From positions 434,001 to 498,000 of the forward strand of contig JAZAYU010000198.1 in assembly GCA_038501625.1 (NCBI GenBank): 64,000 bases of DNA, read 5' to 3'. The DNA is from Corbicula japonica. Taxonomy: Eukaryota; Mollusca; Bivalvia; Venerida; Cyrenidae. Below the pieces are notes generated by a model, which saw only the letters and a program-made list of their open reading frames with translations, had not been told where the DNA came from and made no database searches. Positions 47,779 to 60,475 of this stretch are shown here, in pieces. How positions within the stretch are numbered: the stretch's first letter is position 1; the number at the start of each line of letters is the position of its first letter. Both the position numbers and the translations under genes were made by a program.

Positions 47779-50700
47779 TTAAAGATTTGCATGTTTCTTA
47801 TGAGTTTTCCTATGAATTATTAAACTAGACTGCAAAGCACACTTGTAATCACAGAGGGTACAACTAAATGGTTTTTCACCAGTGTGAGTTCTAATGTGCT
47901 TCTTCAAATCAACACTTCCATAAAATCCCTTCCCACATTGCTCACAGAAATGACGTTTGATATTTGAGTGAACCCGACGAACATGAATAGCTAATGCCTC
48001 ATTACGTTTAAATTTCTGTCGACAGCTGGCAAAACTACAGACATAAGGAAAATCTTCAATGTGTACTAATGAATGCCTTTTAAGATGTCTTGGAATTTTA
48101 AAAGATTTCCCACAAACTTCACAAGTAAATGGTTTTATGTCAGTGTGAACAAACATTTTGTGACTTTTTAATGTCCCGAGAGCTGCTACATTAAGACCAC
48201 AAATATCACATTTATAAGACTTCTTCTCTTCTGTGCTGTGTACTCTTTTCGTGTGAGCGATCAGTGCTGCTGATATATGAAACTGTAAACCACAAGTCTG
48301 ACAAATGTACGGTCGAATGTTTAAATGTTTTCTGGTATGATCTCGTAGATGCCTTTCAGTTGTGTATGTCTTTTCACAAGAGTTACATTTATAAGGTCTG
48401 TCATTCAAATGGCATCTAACATGTGCCTTATACACAGCATAACGTTTTACATGGTAGATTTTCCCACAATATTCACAAGTAAACATACATTTACCATCTC
48501 TTTTATGCTTCTCTAGATAACCCAGAACTTTAAATGTTGTTTTGCACTCTTCACAATAAAATGATCCTTTCCTACTTTCCCTTTTACCAGTGTTGGTTTT
48601 CTGGTCTCTCTGCTTCACGACCTTTGTCTTTTGGTTCTTTTTATCCTTGAACATATTTCCATTGTATCCACTTTGTGACGTTCTACTGCTTTCATCAGCA
48701 ATTTTAATCCCTTCACTGCTTTCAGTATTCCTACAATTAATTCTGTCTACTTTGCTTTGTAAACAACATTTACTTTCGTCTAATTTATCTTTACCAGTGC
48801 TACTGTATTCTGCAGTATGAAAGATTGTATTGGAGTCACTCTCATCCATAGCTGTAAAACCTGTCTGCATTTTGACCTTCACCGGTACAATAGCACTATC
48901 ACTGCCTTTAAACTCTGAAGCTGAGTCCTCATTAACATCCGCATCAATCTCTTTTTCATAATCTTTAGCTAGTATCTCCTTTTTGATAACTCTGTATTTC
49001 ATTTCACTAGATTCCAAAGACAGGTTATCCCTTATATTATCACAACTGACAACATGTTCGTTTATTTCCAGATCTACTGTGTCGTCTGAATCATCCGCCA
49101 CTAAACCACTATCTATTGTTTCTTTTGAAACTTCAAAGATATCATCGTCCTGCTCAGATAGTTCTGTTTTAACATCTGTGTTGAAAGACTCAGTTTCCTC
49201 CGTGTGCAGTTGTTGAGGCGAACTACTTTCTTCATCATTACACTGTGGTAAACTTGACAAAGGTGTTCTCTGCTTGGTTCTTGTCAGCTTCATTTTGGAA
49301 ACAGGGGCTGAAGGTTATAAAGCTGAGATTGGAAACCAGTCTCAAATCTCAAGCATCTGATTGGCTGAAATGGCGACTGGTCGCCATTTCAGCCAATCAG
49401 ATGCTTGAGATTTGAGACTGGTTTCCATGCTCAGTTTTATAACCTTGGGCACTGATCCCCAGTATCTGTATAAGTAATATTTTATTTAAGTTATTTATTT
49501 TAAATGACTTTATGTTAAACTGCTTGGTTCCATTATTATACTGTTTGTAACTGGTCACTGACTTGAATGTTTATATTATTGTGATTACATAATTAATTTA
49601 AATATTGTTTTTAATTGTTTTTGTCTTCAAATAACTTTAACCATCAGTCATTGTAAATATGGAACAATATTCAGGCAATATCTGGTAATTTGTGTTAAGT
49701 GTTTAAAAGGCTGCATTTCCAGTCGATGCATTGTAATGATATGGCATGCTATTTGAAATGTTATATTTTCAGTTTTATTGGTAGGCGCTCATAAGGGCAA
49801 GACATTTCAATTGAATCATTTGTTATTTTCTGCTGGTGTTTCATATACATATGAGTGTAACAAGCTTTGAAGTCTCCAATTTAAGGTTCAATTGTATACA
49901 CCACCATAAGGGTGCAAAAAGCCAAATTACATATGAGCCTGCACACAAACTTTGACCTTACATTTTAAATCCAAAAAGTGAACTAGATGGGTGTTCAGTT
50001 GAACACTTGTGTCGCCCTTGGGTACTTCATCAGAATAAAAATCTAAGTGCAAAAAGGGGCATACCGGTAACTCCATCAAATGTGACCTTGACCTAAAGAA
50101 TTTGACATCATCATCATTGTGTTGAGATAAGCAACATAACTTATGAAATGGCAAAGTAAGAGCCAACTTTACATTTTCATGACAGATGGACGGACAAAGC
50201 GATCCCATGTATCACCTTTTCTTGGAAAGGGGACACAATTTCACTTAAACCTTAAATTCTAAGTTCAAAAAGGGTCATAACTCTTATCAAAATAAAAGTT
50301 TGAGCTATGGTTCTTCGAATACACATGATGAACAAGAATGAATACAATCTTTGAAGTGAAAGAGTAGTTTTTAAGAGCTTTTAAAAAACTGTAATCATTG
50401 TTTAAGTTTTTAATGTAAAGAGGCATACTGTATGAAAAGCATGAATCTAACATTAAATTGTGAGCTGCACATCTTGAAGTATAGCATGTTGAAGATCAAC
50501 TGTGTAAAGTGTTTTCTTAGAGGCTAAAACAAAACATATACATGTAACAAAATCTTTAAGAGGTTTAATTTTTAACAGGTTGAAGTCTTTGTTGACAGAC
50601 AACCTGACAGACAGATTGACAAAAAACTGACCAAAAATAAGTCTGGATTTGTTTTGCAATATGACTCAAAAGTGATTTCATGTATTGTTGTCCATACAAA

Positions 50701-51064
50701 TTGAAAACACATAAACAACAAAAACAACTTTGAAACCAGCATCTCTATCTATTAAAGGAAAATGGACAAAATTTTGATAAAAAATATTAAAGCTTGAACT
50801 GGTTTCGCAATATGGTTAAAGAGATTTTTTTATGTATTGTTGTCAGTACAAAATGAAAAATCATTAACAAAAAAACAACAACATACAAGTCGAAACCAGC
50901 TTGTCTATCTATTAAAGGAATACTTACAAAGAAAAATAAACTATGTTTGATAGAGAATATCTACCTGCTGAATGAATGAGGTCCCACCCTTTACAGCTGA
51001 ACAAATCTCGGATGGCAAGCTCCTGCTCAACAGTCACATACAATGCTAACAAATAGCGATCCAT
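47779..51064 (-). CDS. C2H2 zinc-finger protein, nine fingers (copy 1)
   Basis: Main exon 47779-49307, with ATG at 49293 giving 504 aa and an in-frame TAA 24 nt upstream. An alternative is a splice from an exon at 50965-51120 (acceptor AG and donor GT both present) whose ATG at 51064 gives MDRYLLALYVTVEQELAIRDLFSC. The phases match and give 542 aa. The N-terminal half is acidic and Ser/Thr-rich, with no KRAB or BTB domain. From about residue 245 of the 504-aa form are nine zinc fingers in a row: the first is C2HC-like (CEECKTTF...HKRDGKC), the seventh has C-X4-C, and the eighth ends in the TGEKPF linker. Probably a nuclear DNA-binding regulator; target unknown. It is a close paralogue of the gene at 60917. 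Confidence 0.85.
49310..49448. mobile_element. Family B palindromic MITE at the zinc-finger 5' end
   Basis: A nearly perfect palindrome of 139 bp. Its arms read GAGATTGGAAACCAGTCTC then CATCTGATTGGCTGAAATGG and the reverse. It ends 17 bp before the ATG at 49293, and its edge provides the candidate splice acceptor TTCAG. Confidence 0.9.
49449..50964. other. Non-coding with old array remnants
   Basis: 49975-50230 and 50265-50290 keep diverged traces of array sequences (AAAAGGGTCATAACTC, TGTGACCTTGACC). Probably an intron of the zinc-finger gene. Confidence 0.45.
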
Positions 51065-51120
51065 TTTTACATCTGTTGTCTTGATATTTCTTTTAACCAA
51101 GATTATCTTTGCACCTGAAC
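50965..51120 (-). CDS. Candidate 5' exon of zinc-finger copy 1
   Basis: A 156-nt open exon between TTATTGCAG and GTAGATAT. ATG at 51064 has a good context (AAAATGG). It ends one base into a codon, and the zinc-finger exon, if spliced at 49307, supplies the other two bases. The peptide WDLIHSA/APVSKMKL results. The encoded residues match no family I know. Transcript evidence is needed. Confidence 0.45.
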
Positions 51121-51179
51121 CTGCAATAAGTGTAAAATATGTCAGTAAACAAGACAGAATCACAGGCTAACTTACCTAA

Positions 51180-51330
51180 ACCCTTTATTCCTTGGGATAT
51201 GGCTTTTATCCCATGAGCAAAGAGTGTAGTCTGATGATGATCAGATGGCACTGTTTGCTTTTGATTAATTAGGTTATTTTTGACCGAAACAAACATGCAG
51301 GCTGATCTGGCTATAAACTTTTTGTGCATG
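51180..51330. repeat. Half copy of family A fold-back
   Basis: CCCTTTATTCCTTGGGATATGG with GGTTATTTTTGACCGAAAC and GCAGGCTGATCTGG. Confidence 0.55.
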
Positions 51331-51567
51331 AACTAGATGGCTGTTTAGTTAAACACTTCTGTTGCTCTCTGATAATTTATTAGAATAAAAAATCTGAGTA
51401 CAAAAAAGGACATTACCCCATTCAATGGTGACCTTGACCTTGACCAAAAGATTCTCTGGCATCATTTTAACTCTGTTATAAGAAATATAATTTGGAAGTT
51501 AGATGAAGTATTAAGAAAGAAAATTAATAGCTGAAATTATGTTTCGTGACAAAATCCAAGTACAACA

Positions 51568-53505
51568 AGAGCTGTCAGAGGAGACAGCATGCTCGACTAT
51601 TCGAATCATTTGAAACAAATGCAATTTGAAGATTAAAACAATAACAACTATGGCCATACATTCATGTGCAATCAGGAAAAATATTAACAAGTGAATGGTA
51701 CGGGAGAAATTCTTTTCAAATAACAGAAATAATTCCTAAATGTACCATAAATATTAAACTGAATAGGGGAATAACTATGAAATATTTCTGAATTTGTTAG
51801 AAAACTTGTTAGTAATTTTTTATTAGAGACATTTACTTTAGTCAAATATCAATCACTTCAGTAATGTTACAGAAAAAGAACTGAAATGAAAATATAATGG
51901 TAGTTTGAAGTTGATACCTTAAGTTTTTGCAAAGTTATCGATGAAGCGCACTTAAGTGAAAATATAAGTGAAACTAGAAATGTGTCCATAGGACACGGAT
52001 GCCCCGCTATGCATCATTTTCAGACACTCAAGTGCAATGATGGGAATAATAAGCGATACACTGCCCTTTCATGGTGAACATTTGTGTTAAGTTTTTTTGA
52101 AATCCCTCCATTTATAATGAAGTTACAGCCTGGACAAGAAAATTCTATTTTTAGTAACAGTGACCGTGACCTTGGACCTTCACGCTTGGGTATTGTGCAG
52201 ACACACTGCCTTATCATGAACATTTGTGCAAAGTTATTTTGAAATCCCTCCATTTATAACAAAGTAACAGCCAGGACAAGATAATTCTATTTTTAGTAAC
52301 AGTGACCTTGACCTTTGACCTACAGGCATGGGCATGGTACATGACACACCGCCCTGTCATGGTGAACATTTGTGTCAAGTTATTTTGAAATCCTTCCATT
52401 CATAACAAAGTTACAGCCTGGACAAGAAAATTCTATTTTTAGTAACAGTGACCTTGACCTTGGATCTACAGGCATGGGTATTGTGCGGACACACCGCCTT
52501 GTCATGGTGAACATTTGTGCCAAGATATTTTGAAATCCCTCCATTCATAACAAAGAAACAGCCTAGACAAGAAAATTCTATTTTTAGTAACAGTGACCTT
52601 GACCATTGACCTACAGGCTTGGGCATGTACGTGACACACCACCGTCTTGATATGGTGAACAATTATACCAAGTTATTTAAAAACCCAATGAGAAATAACA
52701 AAGTTACAGAGCGGACACGATTTTGCAAGAAAATTCTATTTTTAGTAACAGTGACCTTGACCTTGGACCTACAGGCATGGGTATTGTAAGCGACACACCG
52801 CCTTGTCATGGTGAACATTTGTGCCAAGTTATTTTGAAATCCCTCCATTCATAATGAAGTTAAGGGCCGACTGTATATTTTGCTTAACGCTAAATGTAAG
52901 TAAAAAAGGGGCATAATTTGAAAAATATTGGAAGCAGGGTTATGGGTCTTGTTGGTTATAATGTAGATTTTGGTGGTGAAAATATATTTCAAGTTTCAAG
53001 ACAATATCTCAAGTAGTTTTAAAGTTATGGGCAAAATGCATATTTTGCTTAACACAAAATATAAAAAAAGGGGCATAACTTGAAATATATTGACAGCAGA
53101 GTTATGGGTCTTGTTTGTAATGATGTAGAATTTGATGGTGAATGTATAATCCAAGTTTCAAGTTGATATGTCAAGTAGTTTATAAGTTATGGACCAAAGT
53201 GCATATTTTTCTTAACGCAAAATTTAAGTGAAAAAGGGGCATAACTTGAAAAATATTTGTAGCAGAGTTATGGGTCTTGTTGGTAATGATGTAGAATTTG
53301 ATGGTGAATATATATTCCAAGTTTCAAGTTGATATCATAAGTAGTTTTTAAGTTATGGACCAAAGTGCATATTTTGTTTAACGGACGCCGACGCCGACGC
53401 CGACACCGGGGCGAGTAGGATAGCTCCCCTATTCTTCGAATAGTCGTGACGCCGACACCGGGGCGAGTAGGATAGCTCCCCTATTCTTCGAATAGTCGAG
53501 CTAAA
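51568..53505. mobile_element. Element enclosing a second family C copy
   Basis: Left end AAGAGCTGTCAGAGGAGACAG followed by GCTCGACTATTCGAATC. Right end CTATTCTTCGAATAGTCGAG followed by CTAAAAAGG, so CGACTATTCGAA is inverted between the ends. From 51972 it contains ACTAGAAATGTGTCCATAGG and units of about 150 bp with GTAACAGTGACCTTGACC. A later array near 52860-53370 has AAAAAGGGGCATAACTTG. Confidence 0.75.
53385..53505. repeat. Duplicated element terminus
   Basis: GACGCCGACACCGGGGCGAG through TCTTCGAATAGTCG occurs twice in tandem at the right end (about 60 bp per copy), and GACGCC is repeated further at the start. Confidence 0.85.
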
Positions 53506-53990
53506 AAGGGGCATAACTCCATCAAACATGATTTTGATCTGAAGATTTTGGCATCATCATGACCCTGTTGCCATAAGCAATATAATTTAAAAGTTTGATA
53601 AAGAAATACCCAGAAATATCAAAGGTAATTAGTTACAGTCAATGTTAAATTTTCGTGACAAAATCCAAGTACAAAAACTGGCATAATTCCATTAAATCTG
53701 AATTGACCTTAAGATTTTGGTCATCATGACCATGTGTCCATAACCAATATAACTTTAAAGTTTAATAAAGACATATGAACAAAATGTCAAAGTTATAGAC
53801 AATTTTAAGTTTTTATGACTAATCCAAGGACAAAATGGGGGAAGAAGTCCATCATATGTTACACTGACCAAAAAATTTTTTGCATTACCATGACCCTGTT
53901 GTCACAAGCAATATAATTCAAAGTTTGAGTTACCAATTTGTTAATGACGGTGACCAAATGGTCACGACTGAAAACTATTGCACTGCTGGA
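53506..53990. repeat. Degraded tandem units
   Basis: Three diverged units share GACCCTGTTG or GACCATGTG, AGCAATATAA and TCAAAGTTTGA-like words. An outer remnant of the same element type. Confidence 0.5.
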
Positions 53991-55761
53991 TTTTTATTGA
54001 ATATTTAAGGTCTTTGCATCAATGAATTTGAAAAAAAATCAATGTTACTAACCTTTGATATGATTTATTAAGTCATTCGTACCATTTTCATAGTGCACCA
54101 AAATGTGATCGTTTCAATATCCCAGCTGTGTAATAGCTACTGCAATTAGAAAGAAAATCATTAAACATGTATTTTCCTATCAATATTGTTTGTTCTTGTT
54201 GAAATAATGATTTGGCAGTATAAGTCTTTACGCCTACCTTACCTACATTTGTTGTCGACACAAGTACAGTACTGATCCGTACCTCTAGTTTAGACCAAGA
54301 TCTACTGTAGACAGACAAAATAACATAACCCATGATAAGGCTCGTTCCTTTTAAATTTTTATTAATCTACCCTGGGTATTAATAAATCCAAATTAACAAA
54401 ATAAAACAAGGAAATTTGAAGATACCTGCTACGCGATTTTAATGGCTCCATATAAATAAGGCAAACTGGTATCATTGAAAATGGATTTATTTACCATAGT
54501 AACCAGTTTTCGGATAAGCAATTTTCCGGATTTGCAAAGAAGTCCTATAGCTTACCAGTAATGAACATTCTAACATTACAAGAAATGCCATTAAAAACAA
54601 TGTTGATGGCCATATTTATATTTATCGGTATTTTGCTACACAGCTTTCTAAACCTTATATTTTTTACTTGTTAAACAACAAACCTCTTGGGCTCTTACGT
54701 TTTCATGACTAAAATCCGTGACAACGGACGAATCCGGGATCGATTGTTTTACTGTTTTAGTATCTAACGACGACTATACCGAAACAATTGTTAGCGAATC
54801 TTATTAAGTAGAAATTGCTGTATAACTTAATTTGGGAGAACTTGGAAGCTCAGACAAGTTTTATTTTTTTATCACCTTGTGCAAGTATACAACTGTTGAT
54901 TTCATAGTTTGCATACTGTCAAATTTGTACAAATTGAAAAAAAAAGCTGTTAACATTTTAGTAGAAAATAACTCAATAATGTGTCAAAGATAACTGCATC
55001 AATCATTGTTAATATTAAGTGGAACAAGTGTATGTTTGCATGCATTTGCTTGCAACATTGTTCAGTGGTGAAAGGGATGCACTTAATTCACCAAGGCAAC
55101 TTGTACTTATTATAGTTATTAACGAGGGAAATATGGGGTTGATGCATCCTTGGACCTGGTTTAATCCTGCCCCAACTGTGTAGTGACTATTCATAGTTGC
55201 CGGCAATGGATCATTAGTTATATTTGGTAAAGAAACCAGGAGGATGAATTGTTAAGTCTAAGAACTACACTGATCACATGGTGTCTAATATCCAGAATAA
55301 TAGAACTTCCAAAAATACAAGATATTTTAAAGTAAGATTTACTTATCTTGAGCAAATTAAACATTAATTCTTCTTAAACCACTTGTGGATTGGAACAATC
55401 CGAAAGAGTGGATTGTGCTTGCAGAAACAATTGAGGGCATCAAAGCCCTTCTACGTATTCCTACAGAAACTCTTTTTTTGTGAAAACTCTCATAAATTAA
55501 AATTAAGTTCCTTTTCCTACCTACTTTTTGTAATTTTTTCCTAAATTTGGCTTTCTGACATGTCTAATAACTCAAGATCTCTTGTCTTATTCTTGTGTGC
55601 ATGACTAGGCTTCTAAGTGGTTTGTTGTTTTCATGAAATCACAAGTTTACTATGTTGGACCTGGTTTCAACTCCTAGTGGCAAAATGCTTATCCACTAAC
55701 CAATCTTAGTTTGTAACCTCTCGAGTTCTCATTGTTTGTTGTGTCTTTTTTTTTTTAAACT
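53991..55761. other. Non-coding, nothing firm
   Basis: A minus-strand fragment at 54058-54115 (YENGTNDLINHIK) could precede the exon at 50965 in phase, but a TGA lies just upstream. No gene is called. Confidence 0.35.
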
Positions 55762-55909
55762 GGGCCCAAAATCATAAAACTAAATCTCGAGATCAGTCTC
55801 AAATCTCATGCATCTGATTGGCTGAAATGGCGACAAGTCGCCATTTCAGCCAATCAGATCCTTGAGATTTGAGACTGATCTCAAAACTTAGTTTTATGAT
55901 CTTGGGCCC
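55762..55909. mobile_element. Family B palindromic MITE with GGGCCC ends
   Basis: 148 bp; begins GGGCCCAAAATCATAAAACT and ends AGTTTTATGATCTTGGGCCC. The most complete termini of the family in the window. Confidence 0.9.
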
Positions 55910-55950
55910 TGATCATATTTATAAACTCATGCTCTCTTGTCTTCTGGGTT

Positions 55951-56090
55951 GAAGGTTATAAAACTGAGTTTGGAAACCAGTCTCAAATCTCAAGGATCTG
56001 ATTGGCTGAAATGGCGACTGGTCGCCATTTCAGCCAATCAGATGCTTGAGATTTGAGACTGGTTTCCATGCCCAGTTTTATAACCTTGGG
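55951..56090. mobile_element. Family B palindromic MITE, second of a close pair
   Basis: Only 41 bp after the previous copy. GAAGGTTATAAAACTGAG to CCCAGTTTTATAACCTTGGG, with the centre GGCGACTGGTCGCC an exact palindrome. Confidence 0.9.
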
Positions 56091-56651
56091 CACAGTACTT
56101 TTTGGCTGTGCTCAAGGGGAAGATGTCTTTACTGAATGTGGCTATTCCTAATATGCATATTTCACTTTTTAGTGAAGTTTTAAAGATATAATATGTATGT
56201 GTCTGGCTTATGTGGCACATTTGGAGCAAAATTACTGATCTTTCAGTAAACACTAATTGTTTTAGCATGTTTAAATATAATTTATATTTATAATACAATG
56301 GAGGATAAACTGAAGAGTCAAGCACTTTTCAAGCATGATTGTGAAAGATGCCTTAACATGAACTTTCCCCTTCTGCTGGTGTCTCAGATCCTAGGCCAAA
56401 GGCTGCAAAACTTAAAAACCATATATACATGTTAATTTGAATTGGTCCAAATTTGCAATGAAATGTGCTGGAAAGTGAATAAGAGCAACATTGGGTGGAG
56501 TTTCAGTTATTTTTATTTTCTGTAATAACAAAAAAATTTATAACACCCATTATTTAATTATTATTACAAAAGATACATATATGTTTCAAAATAATTAAAT
56601 ATATTACACAGTCTATATTGCAATTTACTCTGTATGTGTAATAAACAAGCA
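56091..56651. other. Non-coding, nothing recognised
   Basis: AT-rich spacer between the palindromes and the family E element. Confidence 0.4.
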
Positions 56652-59336
56652 AATTCGTTGAATTTATATCCCCCGCCGAGTACTGGTTATTACTAACACA
56701 ACAGCTGAAGTCATAGGGCTTTATTTAGATATTTATTATGGATGGCAAAAAAGGTGAAAAAAAAACTTCAGATGGTGAAAAGGGTTGGGCAGCTCACCAG
56801 AATAAAAAAATGAGACAAAAAGTCTTCAAGTTGTTGAAATGAAGAATGCAGTAGTAAAAATATAGTGCTGTATTTAAAAGAAATCTATGCAGAAGTTGCA
56901 TAGAAGTAGCATATAAACGAATACTACTCTATATGCATAGTGCATAACTTATCAAAGGGCCATAACTTAAACGGTCAGACCAGAACAGGACAACAATATG
57001 GGCATCTTGTCTTGGTATTGATGGTTTCCATAGATTCCTGCTGAGAAATAGCAAGGAAACAAATACTGCTCTACAAGCAAAATGCATAACTTATCAAAGG
57101 GCTATAACTCTGTGTTAAAGGATCTGACTGAATCAAGATGACAATATGTGCGTCTCCTCTTGGTATTGATGGTTCCCAGAAAGTTTCATTAAAATCCATC
57201 CAGTAGTTGCAGAGAAATAGCGTGGAAACAAATTCTGCTCTATTTGCATAAGGTATAAGTTATCAAAGGGCAATAACTCTGTGTTAAACAGTCTGACCGG
57301 AACAAGATGACAAAATGGGCATCTCGTCTCAGTATTGATGTTTCCCAGAAAGTTTCATTTCAATCCATCGAGAAGTTGAAAAGAAATAGAGCGGAAACAA
57401 ATACTGCTCTATTATGCATAAGTCATCAAAGGGCAATAACTCTGTGTTAAACAGTCTGACTGGAACAAGACAACAATATACACATCTCTTCTTGGTATTG
57501 ATGGTTCTCAGAAAGATTAATTGAAATCCATCCAGTAGTTGCAGAGAAATAGAGGAAAAGAATACTGATCTATAATACGCATAATGCATAAGTTATCAAA
57601 GGGCCATAACTGTGTTAAATAGTCTGACAGGAACAACAGGATGATATTCACATTTCCTCTTGGTATAGATGGTTTCAAGAAAGTTTCATTGAAACCCATC
57701 CAAAAGTTGCAGAGAAATAGCGCAGAAATAAATACTGCTATATATGCATAATGCATAAGTTATCAAAGGGCAATAACTCTGTGTTAAACAGTCTGACTGG
57801 AACAAGACCATGACATGCGCATCTCTTCTTGGTATTGATGTTTTCCAGAAAGTTTCATTGAAATCCATTCAGTAGTTGCAGAGCAATAGCATGGAAATGA
57901 ATACTGCTATATATGCATAATGCATAAGTTATCAAAGGGCCATAACTCTGTGTTCAACAGTCTGACTGGAACAAAACGACAATATGCGCATCTCCTCTTG
58001 GTATTAATGGTTCTCAGAAAGATTCATTGAAACCCATCCGCTAGTTACAGAGAAATAGCGCGGAAACGAATACTGCTCTATATGTATAATGCATAAGTAA
58101 TCAAAGGGCAATAACTCTGTGTTAAATGATCTGACCGAAACAAGACAATGATATGCGCATCTCCTCTTGGTATAGATGGTTTTCAGCAAGTTTCATTGAA
58201 ACCCATCCGCTAGTTACAGAGAAATAGAGCGGAACAAATACTGCTCTATATGCATAATGCATAAGTTAATGAAGGGCAATAACTCTGTGTTAAATGGTCT
58301 GACCGAAACAAGACAAAGATATGCGCATCTCCTCTTTGTATAGATGGTTTTCAGCAAGTTTCATTGAAATCCATTCAGTAGTTGCAGAGAAATAGCGCGG
58401 AAACGAACACTGCTCTATATGCATAATGCATAAGTTATCAAACGGCCATAACTCTGTGTTAAATGGTCTGACTGGAACAAGACAATGATATGCGCATCTC
58501 CTCTTGGTATTGATGGTTCTCAGAAAGATTCGTTGAAATCCATCCAGTGGTTGCAGAGAAATAGCTCGGAAACGAATACTGCCCTATATACATAATGCAT
58601 AAGTTATCAAAGGGCCATAACTCTGTGTTAAATGGTCTGACCGAAACAAGACAACGATATGCGCATCTCCTCTTGGTATAGATAGTTTGCAGCAAGTTTC
58701 ATTGAAATCCATTCAGTAGTTGCAGAGAAATAACGTGGAAACGAATACTGCCCTATATACATAATGCATAGGTTATCAAAGGGCCATAACTCTGTGTTAA
58801 ATGGTCTGACCGGAACAAGACGATGATATGCGCATCTCCTCTTGGTACTGATACTTCCTACAGAGTTTCGTTGAAATCCATTCAGTAGTTGCAGAGAAAT
58901 AGCGCAGAAACGAATACTGCCCTATATACATAATGCATAAGTTATCAAAGGGCCATAACTCTGTGTTAAATGGTCTGACCAGAACAAGACGATGATATGC
59001 GCATCTCCTCTCAGTACTGATACTTCCCACAGAGTTTCGTTGAAATCCATCCAGTGGTTGCAGAGAAATAGCCCGGAAACGAATACTGCCCTATATACAT
59101 AATGCATAAGTTATCAAAGGGCCATAACTCTGTGTTAAATCGTCTGACCGGAACAAGATGACGATATGCGCATCTCCTCTTGGTACTGATACTTCCCACA
59201 GAGTTTCGTTGAAATCCATCCAGTGGTTGCAGAGAAATAGCCCGGAAACGAAATTCGGACGGACACCATGACACCGTGACGGACGGACAACGCCAAAACA
59301 ATATCCCCCTCCCGATTTCATCGGCGGGGGATAATA
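56652..59336. mobile_element. Array-bearing element (family E), complete copy
   Basis: Left AATTTATATCCCCCGCCGAG and right CATCGGCGGGGGATAATAAA are inverted, so both ends are intact here. Inside are about fourteen units of roughly 165 bp; the last five or so are the most alike. The tail is GGACGGACACCATGACACCG and GACGGACGGACAACGCC. Minus-strand frames such as FNTELWPFDNLCIMYIGQYSF recur once per unit and are not genes. Confidence 0.9.
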
Positions 59337-59423
59337 AATTATTATCCTTTTAACTTATAATTTTATATATTATAATAATTTATAATACATGTAGTTTATA
59401 ACATTCATTTTCATGTTAATTAA

Positions 59424-59663
59424 CCCTGTACTCCATATATACAGGTTTTATAGCATATGGAAACAGTGTAGATCCAAATCGGCTGGCACATCCATGAGGC
59501 CTGATTAGGATCTAGACTGTTTACTTCTTGGTCAGAAATAATCTAATGAATTAAATGTGAATAATGTAGATCCTGGTAAGATGGCATGGATGTGCTGGCT
59601 GATCTGGATCTACACTGTTTGCCAATATATACATGTAACAGCCATATTCTATGGAATAAAGGG
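59424..59663. mobile_element. Family A fold-back, full copy
   Basis: TTAA at 59420-59423; begins CCCTGTACTCCATATATAC and ends ATGGAATAAAGGG. Confidence 0.8.
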
Positions 59664-59672
59664 TCAAATTAA

Positions 59673-59845
59673 CCCTTTTCCCTCTATATATACGCATTTT
59701 TACACATGTGCGACCAGTGTAGATCCAGCTCAGCTGGCACATTAGTGCCGCCTGATCTGGATCTGCACTGATTGCATATTGGTCAGAAATAACCTAATGA
59801 ATCAAAAGGAGAACAGTGAAGATCCTGATCAGATGGATGTAGTTA
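59673..59845. mobile_element. Family A fold-back, right end lost
   Basis: TTAA at 59669-59672 then CCCTTTTCCCTC; breaks off after GATCCTGATCAGATGG. Confidence 0.75.
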
Positions 59846-59895
59846 AGTTATTATACTTTAAAAAAATATAACAGGTGATCATCAAATCATCTAAA

Positions 59896-60137
59896 CCCTT
59901 TCCTCCATATATACACATTTTTATGCATGTTCAACCAGTGTAGATCCAGATCAGCTGGCACATTTGTGCCTTTTGATCAGGATCTGCACTGGTCACATTT
60001 TGGTCAGAAATAACCAAACAAATCAAAAAGCGAACAGTTTAGATCCTGATCAGATGGCACGGATGTGCCATGCTGGCTGATCTGCATCTAAACTGTTCCG
60101 CCACAGAAAAATAAAGGTGTATCTGTAGAAGAAAGGG
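59896..60137. mobile_element. Family A fold-back, full copy with TTAA on the right
   Basis: Begins CCCTTTCCTCCATATATAC and ends AGAAGAAAGGG before TTAA. The third member of a cluster within 720 bp. Confidence 0.85.
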
Positions 60138-60268
60138 TTAAGTTTGGAATAAAATGTTTCGTATTTACTAAATTTATTATGTAGAACAGCCATTAAAGAC
60201 TGGGAAAGACAAATTTTTCTTGCATACCGGATAAGTATTTCTGCGTGTTTTACCGGAGAAAGAAAATC

Positions 60269-60294
60269 TTATCTTTTCCCTAGGGAAAAGATAA
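60269..60294. other. Perfect 26-bp palindrome
   Basis: TTATCTTTTCCCT followed by its exact reverse complement, without a spacer. Two GATAA motifs face outward. Confidence 0.8.
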
Positions 60295-60475
60295 CGTTCG
60301 CGTGCTACACGAGTGACGTCCCGTCTTCAAGTATCTGACGTAATTTATTCAAGTTAGTGACGTCATTTAGAAAATAAGGTTTACGTTAATGTCGATATTT
60401 CAGCGTAAGAAAAGAAAATTAAGTTTGTATACATGTACACAAATGTTATGAACAGTGAAAGGTATGTAAGAAAAA

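Noticed and set aside
54058..54115. Additional 5' exon of zinc-finger copy 1 (HYENGTNDLINHIK)
   Set aside because: Phase and donor fit, but a TGA lies in frame before any acceptor or ATG.
57329..59321. Repeated minus-strand frames with FNTELWPFDNLCIMYI-like peptides
   Set aside because: One frame per unit of the family E array with frequent stops; repeat shadow, no domain.
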